From the NCBI RefSeq assembly GCF_003122365.1, contig NZ_CP029254.1:2552501-2616500 (forward strand): a DNA stretch of 64,000 nt. Direction: 5' to 3'. Shown one piece after another: positions 35,508 through 44,621 of the stretch (within the stretch, counting starts at the first letter, position 1; every line of letters begins with the position of its first letter). The translations under genes were made by a program, and so were the position numbers. The notes under the pieces are model-generated. The model was not told the DNA's origin. It did not search any database and saw only the letters and a program-made list of their open reading frames with translations. The stretch is from Streptomyces spongiicola. Lineage in GTDB: Bacteria; Actinomycetota; Actinomycetes; Streptomycetales; Streptomycetaceae.

Positions 35508-36875
35508 ATGGCTGCCGACACCGCGGACGGGACCACCGGGACGGACGAAGCCGACCGCCGGCGCGAGCGGCACGGCTGGTACTTCTACGACTTCGCGTGC
35601 TCCGTCTATTCGACGAGCGTGCTGACGGTCTTCCTCGGCCCCTATCTCACCGCGGTGGCGAAGTCCGCCGCGGACTCCGGCGGTTTCGTCCACCCGCTGG
35701 GCATCCCGGTCCGCGCCGGTTCCGTGTTCCCGTACGCGGTGTCGGTCTCGGTGGTGGTGGCGGTTCTGGCGATGCCCCTGGTGGGGGCGGTCGCCGACCG
35801 CACGGGCCGCAAGAAGCCGCTCCTGGCCGCCGCCGCCTATCTGGGGGCCACCGCGACGGCGGGCATGTTCTTCCTCGACGGGGACCGCTATCTGCTCGGC
35901 GCGTTCCTGCTGATCGTCGCGAACGCCTCGCTGTCGGTGTCGATGGTCCTGTACAACGCGTATCTGCCGCAGATCGCCGGGCCGGAGGAACGGGACACGG
36001 TCTCCTCGCGCGGCTGGGCGTTCGGCTACACCTCGGGGGCGCTGGTCCTCGTGCTCAACCTGGTGCTCTACACCGGTCACGAGTCCTTCGGGCTCTCCGA
36101 GTCGGAGGCGGTCCGCGTCTGCCTCGCCTCGGCCGGGGTGTGGTGGGGAGCCTTCGCGCTCGTGCCGCTGCGCCGGCTGCGGGACCGGCGTACCGCCGGG
36201 GACGCGGCGCCCGCCCTCGGCGCGGGCGCGGTCGGGGCGGGGTGGCGCCAACTGGTGGCGACCCTCAAGGACATGCGACGCCATCCGCTGACACTGTCCT
36301 TCCTGCTCGCCTACCTCGTCTACAACGACGGTGTGCAGACGGTGATCTCCCAGGCGTCGGTATACGGTTCCGAGGAGCTGGGCCTCGACCAGACCACCCT
36401 GATCACGGCGGTGCTGCTGGTCCAGGTGCTGGCGGTGGCGGGCGCGCTGGGCATGGGCCGGCTGGCCCGCTCCTACGGGGCCAAGCGAACGATCCTCGGC
36501 TCGCTCGCCGTGTGGACGCTGATCCTCGCCGCCGGCTACCTGCTGCCGCCGCGGACGCCGTTGTGGTTCTACGCGCTGGCCGGGGCGATCGGCCTGGTGC
36601 TGGGCGGCAGCCAGGCGCTGTCCAGGTCGCTGTACTCGCACCTCGTCCCGCGGGGCAAGGAGGCGGAGTACTTCTCCGCGTACGAGATGAGCGACCGGGG
36701 GCTGAGCTGGCTGGGGCCGCTGGTGTTCGGTCTGGCGTTCCAGCTCACGGGCAGCTACCGGTCCGCCATCATCTCCCTGGTGGTCTTCTTCGCGCTGGGG
36801 TTCGTGCTGCTGGCCCGCGTTCCGGTGAGGCGTGCGATCGCCGAGGCGGGGAACCCGGTTCCGGAACGGATTTAG
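35508..36875 (+). CDS. MFS permease of the UMF1/Atg22-like family
   Basis: A 455-residue transporter with about twelve hydrophobic helices. The N-terminal WYFYDFACSVYSTSVLTVFLGPYL stretch and the inter-helix ADRTGRKKPLLA loop are typical of the Atg22/UMF1 branch of the major facilitator superfamily, and GLSWLGPLVFGLAFQLTGSYR near the C-terminus also fits. Substrate is unknown. ATG at 35508, 43 bp after the phosphodiesterase, so it may be co-transcribed with it. Confidence 0.88.
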   Translation: MAADTADGTTGTDEADRRRERHGWYFYDFACSVYSTSVLTVFLGPYLTAVAKSAADSGGFVHPLGIPVRAGSVFPYAVSVSVVVAVLAMPLVGAVADRTGRKKPLLAAAAYLGATATAGMFFLDGDRYLLGAFLLIVANASLSVSMVLYNAYLPQIAGPEERDTVSSRGWAFGYTSGALVLVLNLVLYTGHESFGLSESEAVRVCLASAGVWWGAFALVPLRRLRDRRTAGDAAPALGAGAVGAGWRQLVATLKDMRRHPLTLSFLLAYLVYNDGVQTVISQASVYGSEELGLDQTTLITAVLLVQVLAVAGALGMGRLARSYGAKRTILGSLAVWTLILAAGYLLPPRTPLWFYALAGAIGLVLGGSQALSRSLYSHLVPRGKEAEYFSAYEMSDRGLSWLGPLVFGLAFQLTGSYRSAIISLVVFFALGFVLLARVPVRRAIAEAGNPVPERI

Positions 36876-37055
36876 ACGTTGAAGGGAAGGGCCGGTAGTG
36901 TACGCCTTTGGCCTGCCAGGCGGACCGTTACTGCGCGCTGAAAAGCTCCAAACGCTGGGTGACACTTTCTGCCAGATGTGACAAACCGGGCACTGGTGGG
37001 TACCCAAACCCTGGAAAAGCAGCGGCACGACGGGCGACGACGCATGACCGGCAAC

Positions 37056-37082
37056 GGGAATCTTCACCGCCGACCGGACGTT
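37056..37082 (+). promoter_or_regulatory. sigma-R type promoter of rbpA (GGGAAT-N18-GTT)
   Basis: GGGAAT at 37056-37061 and GTT at 37080-37082 are separated by exactly 18 bp, the consensus of the thiol-oxidative-stress sigma factor SigR/SigH. A start site near 37089 would give a leader of about 55 nt. In S. coelicolor rbpA is known to be transcribed partly from a SigR promoter, so position and sequence agree with the gene. Confidence 0.85.
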
Positions 37083-37143
37083 GACCGGATGACGACGACA
37101 GCGACACCTGTCCTGTGGGCGACAAGCCCGGGAGGCACGATTC

Positions 37144-37518
37144 ATGAGTGAGCGAGCTCTTCGCGGCACGCGCCTCGTGGTGACCAGCTACGAGACCGAC
37201 CGCGGCATCGATCTGGCCCCGCGCCAGGCGGTGGAGTACGCATGCCAGAACGGACATCGTTTCGAGATGCCGTTCTCGGTCGAGGCGGAGATTCCGCCGG
37301 AGTGGGAGTGCAAGGCGTGCGGCGCCCAGGCACTCCTGGTGGACGGGGACGGCCCCGAGGAGAAGAAGGGGAAGCCCGCGCGTACGCACTGGGACATGCT
37401 CATGGAGCGGCGCACGCGCGAGGAGCTCGAGGAGGTGCTGGCCGAGCGGCTGGCCGTCCTCCGCTCCGGGGCCATGAACATCGCGGTGCACCCGCGCGAC
37501 AGCCGCAAGTCCGCGTAG
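37144..37518 (+). CDS. rbpA: RNA polymerase-binding protein RbpA
   Basis: A 124-residue actinobacterial transcription factor that binds RNA polymerase and the primary sigma factor and stabilises the open complex. The N-terminal ALRGTRLVVTSYETDRGIDLAPRQ segment, the zinc-binding core (ACQNGHRF and WECKACG) and the C-terminal sigma-interaction helix (TREELEEVLAERLAVLR) are all present, and the length equals that of known RbpA. ATG with a GGGAGG site. A sigma-R promoter lies 60-90 bp upstream, and a long hairpin terminator follows. Confidence 0.97.
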   Translation: MSERALRGTRLVVTSYETDRGIDLAPRQAVEYACQNGHRFEMPFSVEAEIPPEWECKACGAQALLVDGDGPEEKKGKPARTHWDMLMERRTREELEEVLAERLAVLRSGAMNIAVHPRDSRKSA

Positions 37519-37544
37519 GGGCGCACCACCGACTCGCACAGGGT

Positions 37545-37598
37545 GCAGGAGCCGCGGGTTGCGGTACACGGATGTGTGCCGCAACCCGCGGCTCCTGC
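37545..37598. terminator. very strong hairpin terminator between rbpA and fxsA
   Basis: A perfect 20-bp inverted repeat (left arm GCAGGAGCCGCGGGTTGCGG) continues inward with a G-T pair and four more pairs around a GGAT loop, giving about 25 paired bases. There is no T-run, as usual for Streptomyces. Being symmetric, it should stop both rbpA and the convergent fxsA. The rest of 37599-37853 contains short gcgaccgtgtgcgaccg-type repeats and no evident gene. Confidence 0.92.
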
Positions 37599-37853
37599 GT
37601 GTGCGCGCCCCCGGGCGGTGCCCGGCGGTCGTGCCGCGGTGCGACCGGGTGCCGGGCGGTGTGCGCCCGGGCCCGGGTGTCCCACCCGCCCGCGCCCCGG
37701 GTCCGCCGGCGCGACCACGTGCGACCGTGTGCGACCGCGTCCGCCGGGGTGACCCGGCCCGGGTGGCGCGCCACCCGGGCCCGCGAGGGCCCGGGAGCGC
37801 CGGGAAGCCGCCAAGGGCCCGCGGGGAACCAGGGTGCTGCCTGCCCGCAGGCC

Positions 37854-38426
37854 TCAGGAGGTCAGCGGCGGACGCGGGTCCGGCTCCGGGCGGGGCCCGC
37901 CGGGAACATCCTCGCGGACGACCTCACCCTGCACGACCTTGCCGTCCGGGCGGTGGATACGGGCCTGCCGGAAGGCGTCACCGAGGGAGCCGGGGGCCGC
38001 CCGCCGCATACGGCGCTCGAGCGACCGCTCGGCCCTCCGGGCGAGAGCGGTACGGACCGGGGGCACCAGCAGCAGCAGTCCCGCCGCGTCCGAGACCAGG
38101 CCCGGCAGCATCAGGAGCAGTCCGCCGAGCATCAGGAAGCCGTTGCCCCTGCCCGACCGGTCCTCGGTCGGCGCGGTGCCGGACTGCTGCCGCTGAAGGG
38201 TCTCCGACAGACTGCGGAAGGCGCGGCGGCCGGCTCGCTTGATCACCACGGCGCCGAGCAGCCCGCCGGCGACGAGCAGCGCGAACACGGCAAGCCCGCC
38301 CGCGGCGCCGGCCACGACGGTGAGCAGCCAGATCTCCAGCACCAGCCACGCTGCGATGCCGAGGGGTAGGAAGGTGCGGGCGCGTGAGCGCCTCGGGGCG
38401 GTCGGTGTCGTTGCGCCGGTCGTCAT
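37854..38426 (-). CDS. fxsA: FxsA family membrane protein
   Basis: A 190-residue FxsA-type protein. The conserved core has helices FLPLGIAAWLVLEIWLLTVVA and GLAVFALLVAGGLLGAVVI, the GxGFLMLGGLLLMLPGLVSDAAGLLLLVPPVR signature, and a polar C-terminal tail. FxsA is a cytoplasmic-membrane protein first known from suppressing F-plasmid exclusion of phage T7 in E. coli; its role in actinomycetes is unclear. ATG at 38426 opens the family domain. Confidence 0.9.
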   Translation of the reverse strand: MTTGATTPTAPRRSRARTFLPLGIAAWLVLEIWLLTVVAGAAGGLAVFALLVAGGLLGAVVIKRAGRRAFRSLSETLQRQQSGTAPTEDRSGRGNGFLMLGGLLLMLPGLVSDAAGLLLLVPPVRTALARRAERSLERRMRRAAPGSLGDAFRQARIHRPDGKVVQGEVVREDVPGGPRPEPDPRPPLTS

Positions 38427-38566
38427 GCCCCCAGTGTGCCTGGGCGCCGGGCGGATCGGCGTATGCGCCCGGTCACCGGCCGGGCGGGAAGGACCCCGCG
38501 ACCCGTCCGGGGCGGCGGCCCGGTCCTGCCGGGCCCGCCGCCCCTGGTCCGCTCCGCCCCCGCCGG

Positions 38567-38655
38567 TGCGCACCCGCTCGCGCCCGGCGGCGGTACCAGT
38601 GGGGCTAACAGGATTTGAACCTGTGGCTGCGCACCCGCTCGCGCCCGGCGGCGGT
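38567..38655. repeat. 28-bp direct repeats flanking a tRNA 3'-fragment
   Basis: Two identical 28-bp sequences (38567-38594 and 38628-38655, beginning tgcgcacccgctcgcgcc) bracket a 33-bp segment that contains the tRNA remnant. This is the layout of an insertion with target duplication or of slippage around a tRNA end. Confidence 0.9.
38600..38624 (-). pseudogene. tRNA 3'-end remnant (T-arm, acceptor strand, discriminator base)
   Basis: On the minus strand the sequence reads a complete T-arm ACAGG-TTCAAAT-CCTGT (5-bp stem, 7-nt loop), then acceptor strand TAGCCCC and discriminator A. This corresponds exactly to tRNA positions 49-73. The 5' part (D-arm, anticodon arm, acceptor 5' strand) is absent: the repeat sequence takes its place, and no CCA follows. 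It is therefore a fragment, like those left by integrating elements at tRNA genes. Isotype cannot be assigned. Confidence 0.75.
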
Positions 38656-38686
38656 GCGCGGTCCGGGACCTGGCCGGGTGCGGCCG

Positions 38687-39454
38687 TCAGAACGGCCTGC
38701 GCCCGATGACCTTGCCCGCCCGGGCGCCGACGCCCCAGGCCGTGACCCGCCACAGGGCCTCGACGACGATGTCCCGGCTCATCTTCGAGTCGCCCACCTC
38801 GCGCTCCACGAAGGTGATCGGCACCTCCACCACGTGGAATCCGGCCTCCACTGCCCGCCGTGCGAGGTCCACCTGGAAGCAGTAGCCCTGCGAGGCCACA
38901 CCGTCCAGCCCCAGTCCTTCGAGGGCCTCCTTGCGGAAGGCGCGGAAGCCGCCCGTGACGTCGCGGATCGGCACACCGAGCAGCAGTCGCGAGTAGGTGC
39001 TGCCGCCGCGTGAGAGGAGCTCACGGGACCTGGGCCAGTTCACGACCCGCCCGCCGGGCACCCATCGGGAGCCCAGCACGAGATCGGCGCCCTTGAGCGC
39101 GGTGAGGAGCCGGGGCAGTTCCTCCGGCTGGTGGGAGCCGTCGGCGTCCATCTCGACCAGGACTCCGTAGCCGCGGTCGATGCCCCAGCGGAAGCCCGCG
39201 AGGTAGGCGGCACCGAGGCCCTCCTTGCCCTTGCGGTGCAGGACGTGGACGCGGCCGTCCCGGGCCGAGAGCTCGTCGGCGACCTTCCCCGTCCCGTCGG
39301 GGCTGTTGTCGTCGGCGACCAGGACGTCGGCCTCCGGTACGGCGGCACGCACCCGGGAGACGATCGGCTCGATGTTCTCCGCCTCGTTGTAGGTCGGAAT
39401 GATCACCAAGGCTCTGCCGAGCGGGCCGTATCGCCGCTGACCGCCGTCGTTCAT
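38687..39454 (-). CDS. ppm1: polyprenol-phosphate mannose synthase (GT2)
   Basis: A 255-residue GT2 glycosyltransferase that moves mannose from GDP-mannose to polyprenyl phosphate, supplying the donor for protein O-mannosylation and cell-envelope glycans. Family motifs: [18 protein letters not shown] at the start, the nucleotide-sugar site [17 protein letters not shown], the metal-binding [13 protein letters not shown], and the C-terminal [13 protein letters not shown] and [18 protein letters not shown] segments. No C-terminal membrane domain, as in actinobacterial Ppm1. ATG at 39454 with an AAGGGGC site. Confidence 0.92.
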   Translation of the reverse strand: MNDGGQRRYGPLGRALVIIPTYNEAENIEPIVSRVRAAVPEADVLVADDNSPDGTGKVADELSARDGRVHVLHRKGKEGLGAAYLAGFRWGIDRGYGVLVEMDADGSHQPEELPRLLTALKGADLVLGSRWVPGGRVVNWPRSRELLSRGGSTYSRLLLGVPIRDVTGGFRAFRKEALEGLGLDGVASQGYCFQVDLARRAVEAGFHVVEVPITFVEREVGDSKMSRDIVVEALWRVTAWGVGARAGKVIGRRPF

Positions 39455-39962
39455 GCTGCCCCTTAACGTCCGTACGCAGAGACCCACCATAGCGAGCACC
39501 GCGGACGGGACGACGACGGCACGGTGCGGGGCCGGGGTCGGGCCCGGCGTCCTTCGGGCCGGCCCGGGATCCGCTGGCTGCGGGTCGGCCGAGAGCCGTT
39601 GTCTACTGAACGCCGGGCCCCACCCGGGTCGCATCCTCCCCCGGCTCCGCCGGAGCAGGGGGACCCCCACCGGCGGCGGCGGCGGTCCCTCGCTCCGAGG
39701 CGCGGGCGCCGGACCCGGCTCCCGGCGGCGGGGGCCGGTGCGGCGCCCCGCCCCCCGGCCCAGCGGCGTTCGACGACTGCGTGGGGGCCGGCCGGTCGGT
39801 GGTCCTTCGGTGGACCCGGCCGAACCTACCGGCCGACGGGCGCCGCCTGTCAACAGTGGTGCGATCTGCGGCGATTGACCGACAGGACCGGTTGGCGAAG
39901 AAGGTCCGCAGGTCGTGGAGGAACCCGCGCGCCGGCGTGCGCCGGCGCGCTCCGACCCGATG
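39455..39962. other. 508-bp intergenic region, no gene seen
   Basis: A GC-rich hairpin with arms ccccggctcc and ggagcagggg lies at 39636-39662, a motif type also found at 27100-27190. Otherwise I see no RNA gene, promoter of note or convincing coding frame. Position between two co-directional genes suggests spacer with the ppm1 promoter at its left end. Confidence 0.45.
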
Positions 39963-41585
39963 TCACTCGCCCGGCCGCACATGGACCGTACGTCCGCCGA
40001 CCACGGTCCGCAGGCACTCCGGAAGGGGGTTTCCGGGAGTGAGATCGGGCAGGCCGGGGGTGCCGGAGCGGGGGTCGGTGGACCAGCGGGCGACCCGGTC
40101 GTCCGGTGCCTGGACCACGAGGTCGCCGGTGCGCCAGACCGCGTAGTCCGCGGGCGCTCCGGGCACCAGCGCGCCCCCGTCGTCGCGGCCGACGGCGCGC
40201 CAGCCCCCCCGGGTGTGCGCGGTGAAGGCGGCGCGTACGGAGATCCGGTGCTCGGGGGTGCGGTGGAAGGCGGCGGCCCTGACGGCCCCCCATGGGCCCA
40301 CGGGGGTGACCGGGCTGTCCGAGCCGAAGGCGAGCGGGACCCCGGCGCGCAGCAGGGCGGCGTACGGATTGAGGGTGCGCGCCCGTTCGATGCCCAGGCG
40401 CCGGGCGTACATCCCGGTGTCGCCGCCCCAGGCCGCGTCGAACGCGGGCTGCACCGAGGCGGTCAGACCGAACTCGGCGAACGCGGCGACCGTTTCCGGG
40501 GTGAGCATCTCGGCATGCTCGACCCGGTGGCGGGCGGCCCGGATCCGGGCCGGGCCGAGGGCGCTCGCAGCGGCCCTGAGACCCGAGACGACGTTGCCGA
40601 TCGCGCGGTCGCCGATGGCGTGGAAGCCGGCCTGGAGCCCGGCCTCGGTGCACGCGGTGACATGGGCGGCGACGGCGGCCGCGTCGAGATGGGCGGCACC
40701 GGCGTGCGCGGCGTCTGCGTACGGCTCGTTCAGGCAGGCGGTGTGCGAGCCGAGCGAGCCGTCGGCGAAGAGGTCTCCGGCCGCGCCGGCGGCTCCGAGG
40801 GCACGGGCCCGCTCCACGTCCGTGTCGGCCCAGTACCCCACGACCCGCGGCCCCGGGCCGTCCGCGGCCGTCCCGAGGAGTCCGGTGAAGTCGTCCTCGG
40901 AGGAGATGTCGGGCCCGCCGCACTCGTGGACGGTGCCGATACCGAGGGAGGCGGCGTGCCGCAGGGCGGCCCGCTGGGCCTCGGCCCGCTGACCGGGCGA
41001 GACCGAGGAGTAAGCGGCGGAGCGTACGGCGTGGTGCGCCGCGCCGGTGAGCGGCTCGCCGTCGCGGAAGCCGCTCGTGCTCCGGACCCCGGGCACGAGG
41101 TCGAGCATCGCTGTGGTGACCAGGGCGGAATGGACATCGATCCGGGTGAGGTAGAGCGGGCGGCCTCCGGTGAGCCCGTCCAGTTCCTCCCTGCCGAGCG
41201 GCCGCTGCTCGGGCCAGCGGGTGGCGTCCCAGCCGTGTCCGATGAGGATGCGGTCGGCGGGCCGCGCCCCGGCGTACGCCCGGATGCGTTCCGCCGCCTC
41301 GGCGAGCGAGGCGGCGGTGGAGAGGTCGAGTCCGGTGAGTGCGAGGCCCGTCGCGGTGGTGTGGACGTGCGCGTCCACGAAGGCCGGGGTGACGAGGGCC
41401 CCCTCGAGGTCCACCACCTCGTCCACGCCCGGGGCGAAGGCGTCCGCGGCGCCCTCGGAACCCACCCAGGCGACGTGACCGCGCTCGACGACCATCGCGG
41501 TGGCGAAGGGGTCGGCGGGGCTGTGGACTTCCCCGCCGCGCAGCAGCACGGTGCGGTGTTCGGCCTGGGGCGCGCTCTCACTCAT
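39963..41585 (-). CDS. amidohydrolase (YtcJ-like, metal-dependent)
   Basis: A 540-residue amidohydrolase-superfamily enzyme with a composite N-/C-terminal beta-sandwich around the barrel. [19 protein letters not shown] carries the HxH metal ligands (near residue 72), [13 protein letters not shown] the later histidine and [10 protein letters not shown] the metal-ligand His. [15 protein letters not shown] supplies the catalytic Asp. Closest in layout to YtcJ-type exoenzyme homologues; the substrate is not known. ATG at 41585. Ten base pairs downstream of the Lrp gene on the same strand, so it may be controlled with it. Confidence 0.9.
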   Translation of the reverse strand: MSESAPQAEHRTVLLRGGEVHSPADPFATAMVVERGHVAWVGSEGAADAFAPGVDEVVDLEGALVTPAFVDAHVHTTATGLALTGLDLSTAASLAEAAERIRAYAGARPADRILIGHGWDATRWPEQRPLGREELDGLTGGRPLYLTRIDVHSALVTTAMLDLVPGVRSTSGFRDGEPLTGAAHHAVRSAAYSSVSPGQRAEAQRAALRHAASLGIGTVHECGGPDISSEDDFTGLLGTAADGPGPRVVGYWADTDVERARALGAAGAAGDLFADGSLGSHTACLNEPYADAAHAGAAHLDAAAVAAHVTACTEAGLQAGFHAIGDRAIGNVVSGLRAAASALGPARIRAARHRVEHAEMLTPETVAAFAEFGLTASVQPAFDAAWGGDTGMYARRLGIERARTLNPYAALLRAGVPLAFGSDSPVTPVGPWGAVRAAAFHRTPEHRISVRAAFTAHTRGGWRAVGRDDGGALVPGAPADYAVWRTGDLVVQAPDDRVARWSTDPRSGTPGLPDLTPGNPLPECLRTVVGGRTVHVRPGE

Positions 41586-41594
41586 GGGAACAGC

Positions 41595-42035
41595 CTAGAT
41601 TCGCGGCGGCCGTGCCTCGTACGGGGTGGAGAGCACCACGGTCGTGCGGGTGGAGACGCCGGCGAGCGTGCGGATCTGGCCGAGCAGCTCCTCCAGCTCG
41701 AGCGGGGTGCCGACGCGGACCTTGAGGATGTAGTTCTCGTCGCCGGCGACGCTGTGGCAGGCCTCGATCTCGGGCACGTCCGCCAGCCGCTCGGCGATGT
41801 CGTCGGGGGCGCTCGGGTCGAAGGGTTTCACCGAGATGAACGCGGTCAGGGGCAGGCCGACCTCCTCGGGGTCGACGACGGCGGCGTATCCCCGGATGAC
41901 GCCCCGCTGCTCGAGCCGGCGCACCCGCTGGTGCACCGCCGAGGTGGACAGGCCCGTAGCCCTGCCCAGATCGGTGTAGCTCATGCGCCCGTCCCTGACG
42001 AGCAACTCGACGATCTGACGATCCAGCTCCTCCAT
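41595..42035 (-). CDS. Lrp/AsnC family transcriptional regulator
   Basis: A 146-residue feast/famine regulator. An N-terminal helix-turn-helix (LDRQIVELLVRDGRMSYTDLG and GLSTSAVHQRVRRLEQRGVI) is followed by an RAM/AsnC ligand-binding domain (AFISVKPFDPSAPDDIAERL and CHSVAGDENYILKVRV). Such proteins form octamers and sense amino acids. It lies 9 bp upstream of the amidohydrolase gene and is the likely local regulator. ATG at 42035 gives the family N-terminus. Confidence 0.9.
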   Translation of the reverse strand: MEELDRQIVELLVRDGRMSYTDLGRATGLSTSAVHQRVRRLEQRGVIRGYAAVVDPEEVGLPLTAFISVKPFDPSAPDDIAERLADVPEIEACHSVAGDENYILKVRVGTPLELEELLGQIRTLAGVSTRTTVVLSTPYEARPPRI

Positions 42036-42240
42036 GCAGGTCAACCTATTGCCCCAGGAACGTTCCGGCACAGTCGGCCGGCCCTCTGCCCGGGCACCTG
42101 CGGCAGGCATGTGACGAACGCCACAGTCGAGCGGCGGTGTCCGCCGGGGCCGCGCGGTTACCCCGGGGACCGGGCGGGAAGTCCTTGGTGTGGTCGAGAC
42201 CACAAGTGCCTGGTCGGCCCACCCGAGGGGGAGATTCTCC

Positions 42241-42645
42241 ATGCAGAGTGTGAAGCGCACCGGACGCCACGAACCGGAGCCCGTCGATTCCGTCGCACCC
42301 CACGAGGACGACGAGTTCGACTCCTACGACACCTTCGAGATGTACCGGGTCGTCTGCCCGGACTGCGCGCAGCCGATCGCGCTGCTCGCGGACGAGCATG
42401 TGCTCCCCGAGCACGCGCTGTGCCCGACTCCGTGGAACCCGTTCGTGCTCGCGGTCTGCGCGGGGACGGGGCGGGTCGCGGCGGACGCCCGCCCGGCCGA
42501 CGACACGCTCGAGGTGCAGGAGCAGGACACCGCACTGCTGCTGACGCTCCCCCAGGGCCTGGACTGGCGGACACAGCCCTTCTCGCACGTCGGCGGCCCG
42601 GGGTCACGGCCCCTGAAGGTGCCTCCGATGCGGCGGGCCGCCTGA
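42241..42645 (+). CDS. small conserved actinomycete protein, function unknown
   Basis: A 134-residue acidic protein with a CPDC pair (VVCPDCAQPIALLADEHVLPEHAL) and a C further on, which might bind zinc, and a C-terminal segment that is tandemly copied in the DNA downstream. No membrane helix. The ATG at 42241 is preceded by GGGGGAGATTCTCC, a good ribosome site; earlier GTG starts lie in the promoter region. Its last 87 bases are the first of three repeats of 102 bp. Confidence 0.75.
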   Translation: MQSVKRTGRHEPEPVDSVAPHEDDEFDSYDTFEMYRVVCPDCAQPIALLADEHVLPEHALCPTPWNPFVLAVCAGTGRVAADARPADDTLEVQEQDTALLLTLPQGLDWRTQPFSHVGGPGSRPLKVPPMRRAA

Positions 42646-42864
42646 GCCCTTCGCCACCTCCTGGACTGGCGGACACAGCCCTTCTCGCACGTCGGCGGCC
42701 CGGGGTCACGGCCCCTGAAGGTGCCTCCGATGCGGCGGGCCGCCTGAGCCCTTCGCCACCTCCTGGACTGGCGGACACAGCCCTTCTCGCACGTCGGCGG
42801 CCCGGGGTCACCGCCCCTGAAGGTGCCTCCGATGCGGCGGGCCGCCTGAGCCCTTCGCCACCTC
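42559..42864 (+). repeat. 102-bp tandem triplication of the end of the upstream gene
   Basis: Three consecutive copies of a 102-bp unit start at 42559, 42661 and 42763. Copy one is the last 28 codons and stop of the gene at 42241 plus 15 bp. Copies two and three are post-stop DNA; copy three differs by one base. The unit equals 34 codons, so a readthrough product would repeat in frame. A typical unequal-crossover or slippage event. Confidence 0.95.
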
Positions 42865-43237
42865 GCGGATTCCGGCGTACCGCGACGGCAGTGCCGTCGT
42901 GGTGCGGCAACGGCCGCGTCCGGCCGTCGTCCGCGGCCGCCCGGCGGCCTTGAGACGGCCTGTCCCGGACGTGTGCGGCCCGTCCTCCTGCCCCGGGGCG
43001 CCGACCGGCCGTCCCCCACTCGCCGCACGGGCCGGAGGGGAGTCAGGGCCGTACGGGGCAGCCGGGCACGGCACCCGGACACGGCGGCCCGGGGCGCCGG
43101 CCGCAAGAGGGCGGCCGGGAGCGCCGGATCGCGGACGCCCGGTGCGCAGCGAGCCCGTGCACCGCGGTGACGGGGCGAACCGGTGCGCGAGCGGCACGGA
43201 GGGTGACTCCGCGCGGCGGGGCGCCGTTGGGAAGGGC
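42865..43237. other. intergenic stretch after the triplication
   Basis: About 370 bp of GC-rich DNA. All frames are Arg/Pro/Gly-rich and unconvincing. I see no strong hairpin or promoter. Confidence 0.35.
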
Positions 43238-43486
43238 ATGACCGCGCAGCACCCCGAGGGCGGCCAGGGTCGCCTCCCGCCGATGACGCCGCATCGGGAG
43301 GAACCGGTTCCGCACCCTCCCGATCCACCGATCTACCGTGATCTGCTGCACCGCTGGGCCGGTGCGGGGCGGACCCTGCCGGGCCGCCGCGACCACGAGT
43401 GGAACCGGCTCGCGGCGGCGCCGGCGTGGACCGGCGGAACCGCCCGGGTCAGCGGGACTCCGGCCCGGCGAGGTGACGGGCGATGA
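43238..43486 (+). CDS. possible small protein
   Basis: An 82-residue frame. The middle (MTPHREEPVPHPPDPPIYRD then LLHRWAGAGRTLPGRRDHEW) reads like genuine actinomycete protein, whereas its ends are low complexity. An AAGGG is present but very close to the ATG. Its end overlaps the convergent acyl-CoA dehydrogenase by 38 bp. It may be real but is not certain. Confidence 0.45.
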   Translation: MTAQHPEGGQGRLPPMTPHREEPVPHPPDPPIYRDLLHRWAGAGRTLPGRRDHEWNRLAAAPAWTGGTARVSGTPARRGDGR

Positions 43487-44621
43487 CCATCCGCTGGATC
43501 TGGTTGGTGCCCTCGACGATCTGCAGCACCTTCGCCTCGCGCATCAGCCGCTCCACGGGGAAGTCCGCGGTGTAGCCGTAACCGCCGAGGACCTGCACGG
43601 CGTCCGTGGCCACCTGCATCGCCGTGTCGGTGCAGAACAGCTTGGCCATCGCCGCCTCCTTCGAGAACGGCAGGCCCCGGTCGCGCAGCCGTGCGGCGGC
43701 GAGGTACAGCGCACGGCCCGCCTCGACCTTGGTGGCCATGTCGGCGAGCATGAAGCGCAGGCCCTGGAAGTCGGCGATGGGGCGGCCGAACTGCCGCCTG
43801 CCGGTGGCATAGGAGAGCGACTCGTCGAGAGCGGCCTGCGCCACACCGATCGCGCAGGCGGCGATGCCGAGGCGCCCCGAGTCGAGAGCGGAGAGCGCGA
43901 TGGCGAAGCCCTGCCCCTCGTCGCCGACACGGCGGGCGTCGGGAACGCGCACACCGTCGAAGTGGAGCTGCGCGGTGGGCGAGCCCTTCATGCCCATCTT
44001 CTTCTCGGGCGCGGCCGCGCTCAGTCCCTCCGCGTCACCCGGCACCAGGAACGCCGAGATACCGCGGGCGCCCTCGCCCCCGGTCCGGGCCAGCACGGTG
44101 TAGAAGTCGGCGATCCCGCCGTGGGTGATCCATGCCTTGGTCCCGGTGATGACCCAGTCGGCGCCGTCGCGCTCGGCCCTGGTGCGCAGGGAGGCCGCGT
44201 CCGAGCCGGACGACGGCTCGGAGAGGCAGTACGCGCCGAGCAGACCCCCGCCGAGCATCCCGGCGAGGTGCTCGGCACGCTGCTCCTTGGTCCCGTAGCC
44301 GGCGAGCGCGTGGCAGGCGAGGGAGTGGACGCTGACGCCGAGGCCGACGGTGAGGCGGGCCCCGGCAAGTTCCTCGAGGACCTGCAGATAGACCTCGTAG
44401 GGCTGGTCGCCCCCGCCGTACTCGGAGTCGTAGGGGAGACCGAGCAGTCCCGACTCGGAGAGCAGGGAGAACAGTTCGCGCGGGAAGCGGCCCGCTTCCT
44501 CCTCCTCGGCCGCGCGTGGAGCGATCTCCCGCTGGACGATCTCACGGACCAGGGCGATCAGATCCCCGGCCTCCTCGGTGGGCAGTGTGCGGTCCACCGG
44601 CTGCGGGGCGCGGTCGGGCAT
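43449..44621 (-). CDS. acyl-CoA dehydrogenase
   Basis: A 390-residue flavoprotein of the acyl-CoA dehydrogenase family, which oxidises acyl-CoA to enoyl-CoA with FAD. Hallmarks in order: the helical N-domain, the LLGAYCLSEPSSGSDAASL FAD/substrate segment, WVITGTKAWITHGGIADFY, and the C-terminal DAVQVLGGYGYTADFPVERLMREAKVLQIVEGTNQIQ block. The catalytic base lies in that last block. A GGAGGAG site precedes the ATG at 44621. Cytosolic; the substrate chain is not known. Confidence 0.93.
   Translation of the reverse strand: MPDRAPQPVDRTLPTEEAGDLIALVREIVQREIAPRAAEEEEAGRFPRELFSLLSESGLLGLPYDSEYGGGDQPYEVYLQVLEELAGARLTVGLGVSVHSLACHALAGYGTKEQRAEHLAGMLGGGLLGAYCLSEPSSGSDAASLRTRAERDGADWVITGTKAWITHGGIADFYTVLARTGGEGARGISAFLVPGDAEGLSAAAPEKKMGMKGSPTAQLHFDGVRVPDARRVGDEGQGFAIALSALDSGRLGIAACAIGVAQAALDESLSYATGRRQFGRPIADFQGLRFMLADMATKVEAGRALYLAAARLRDRGLPFSKEAAMAKLFCTDTAMQVATDAVQVLGGYGYTADFPVERLMREAKVLQIVEGTNQIQRMVIARHLAGPESR

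Noticed and set aside
38567..38655. A full tRNA gene or an intact integrated element.
   Set aside because: Only positions 49-73 of a tRNA are present, and no integrase or excision gene is nearby.
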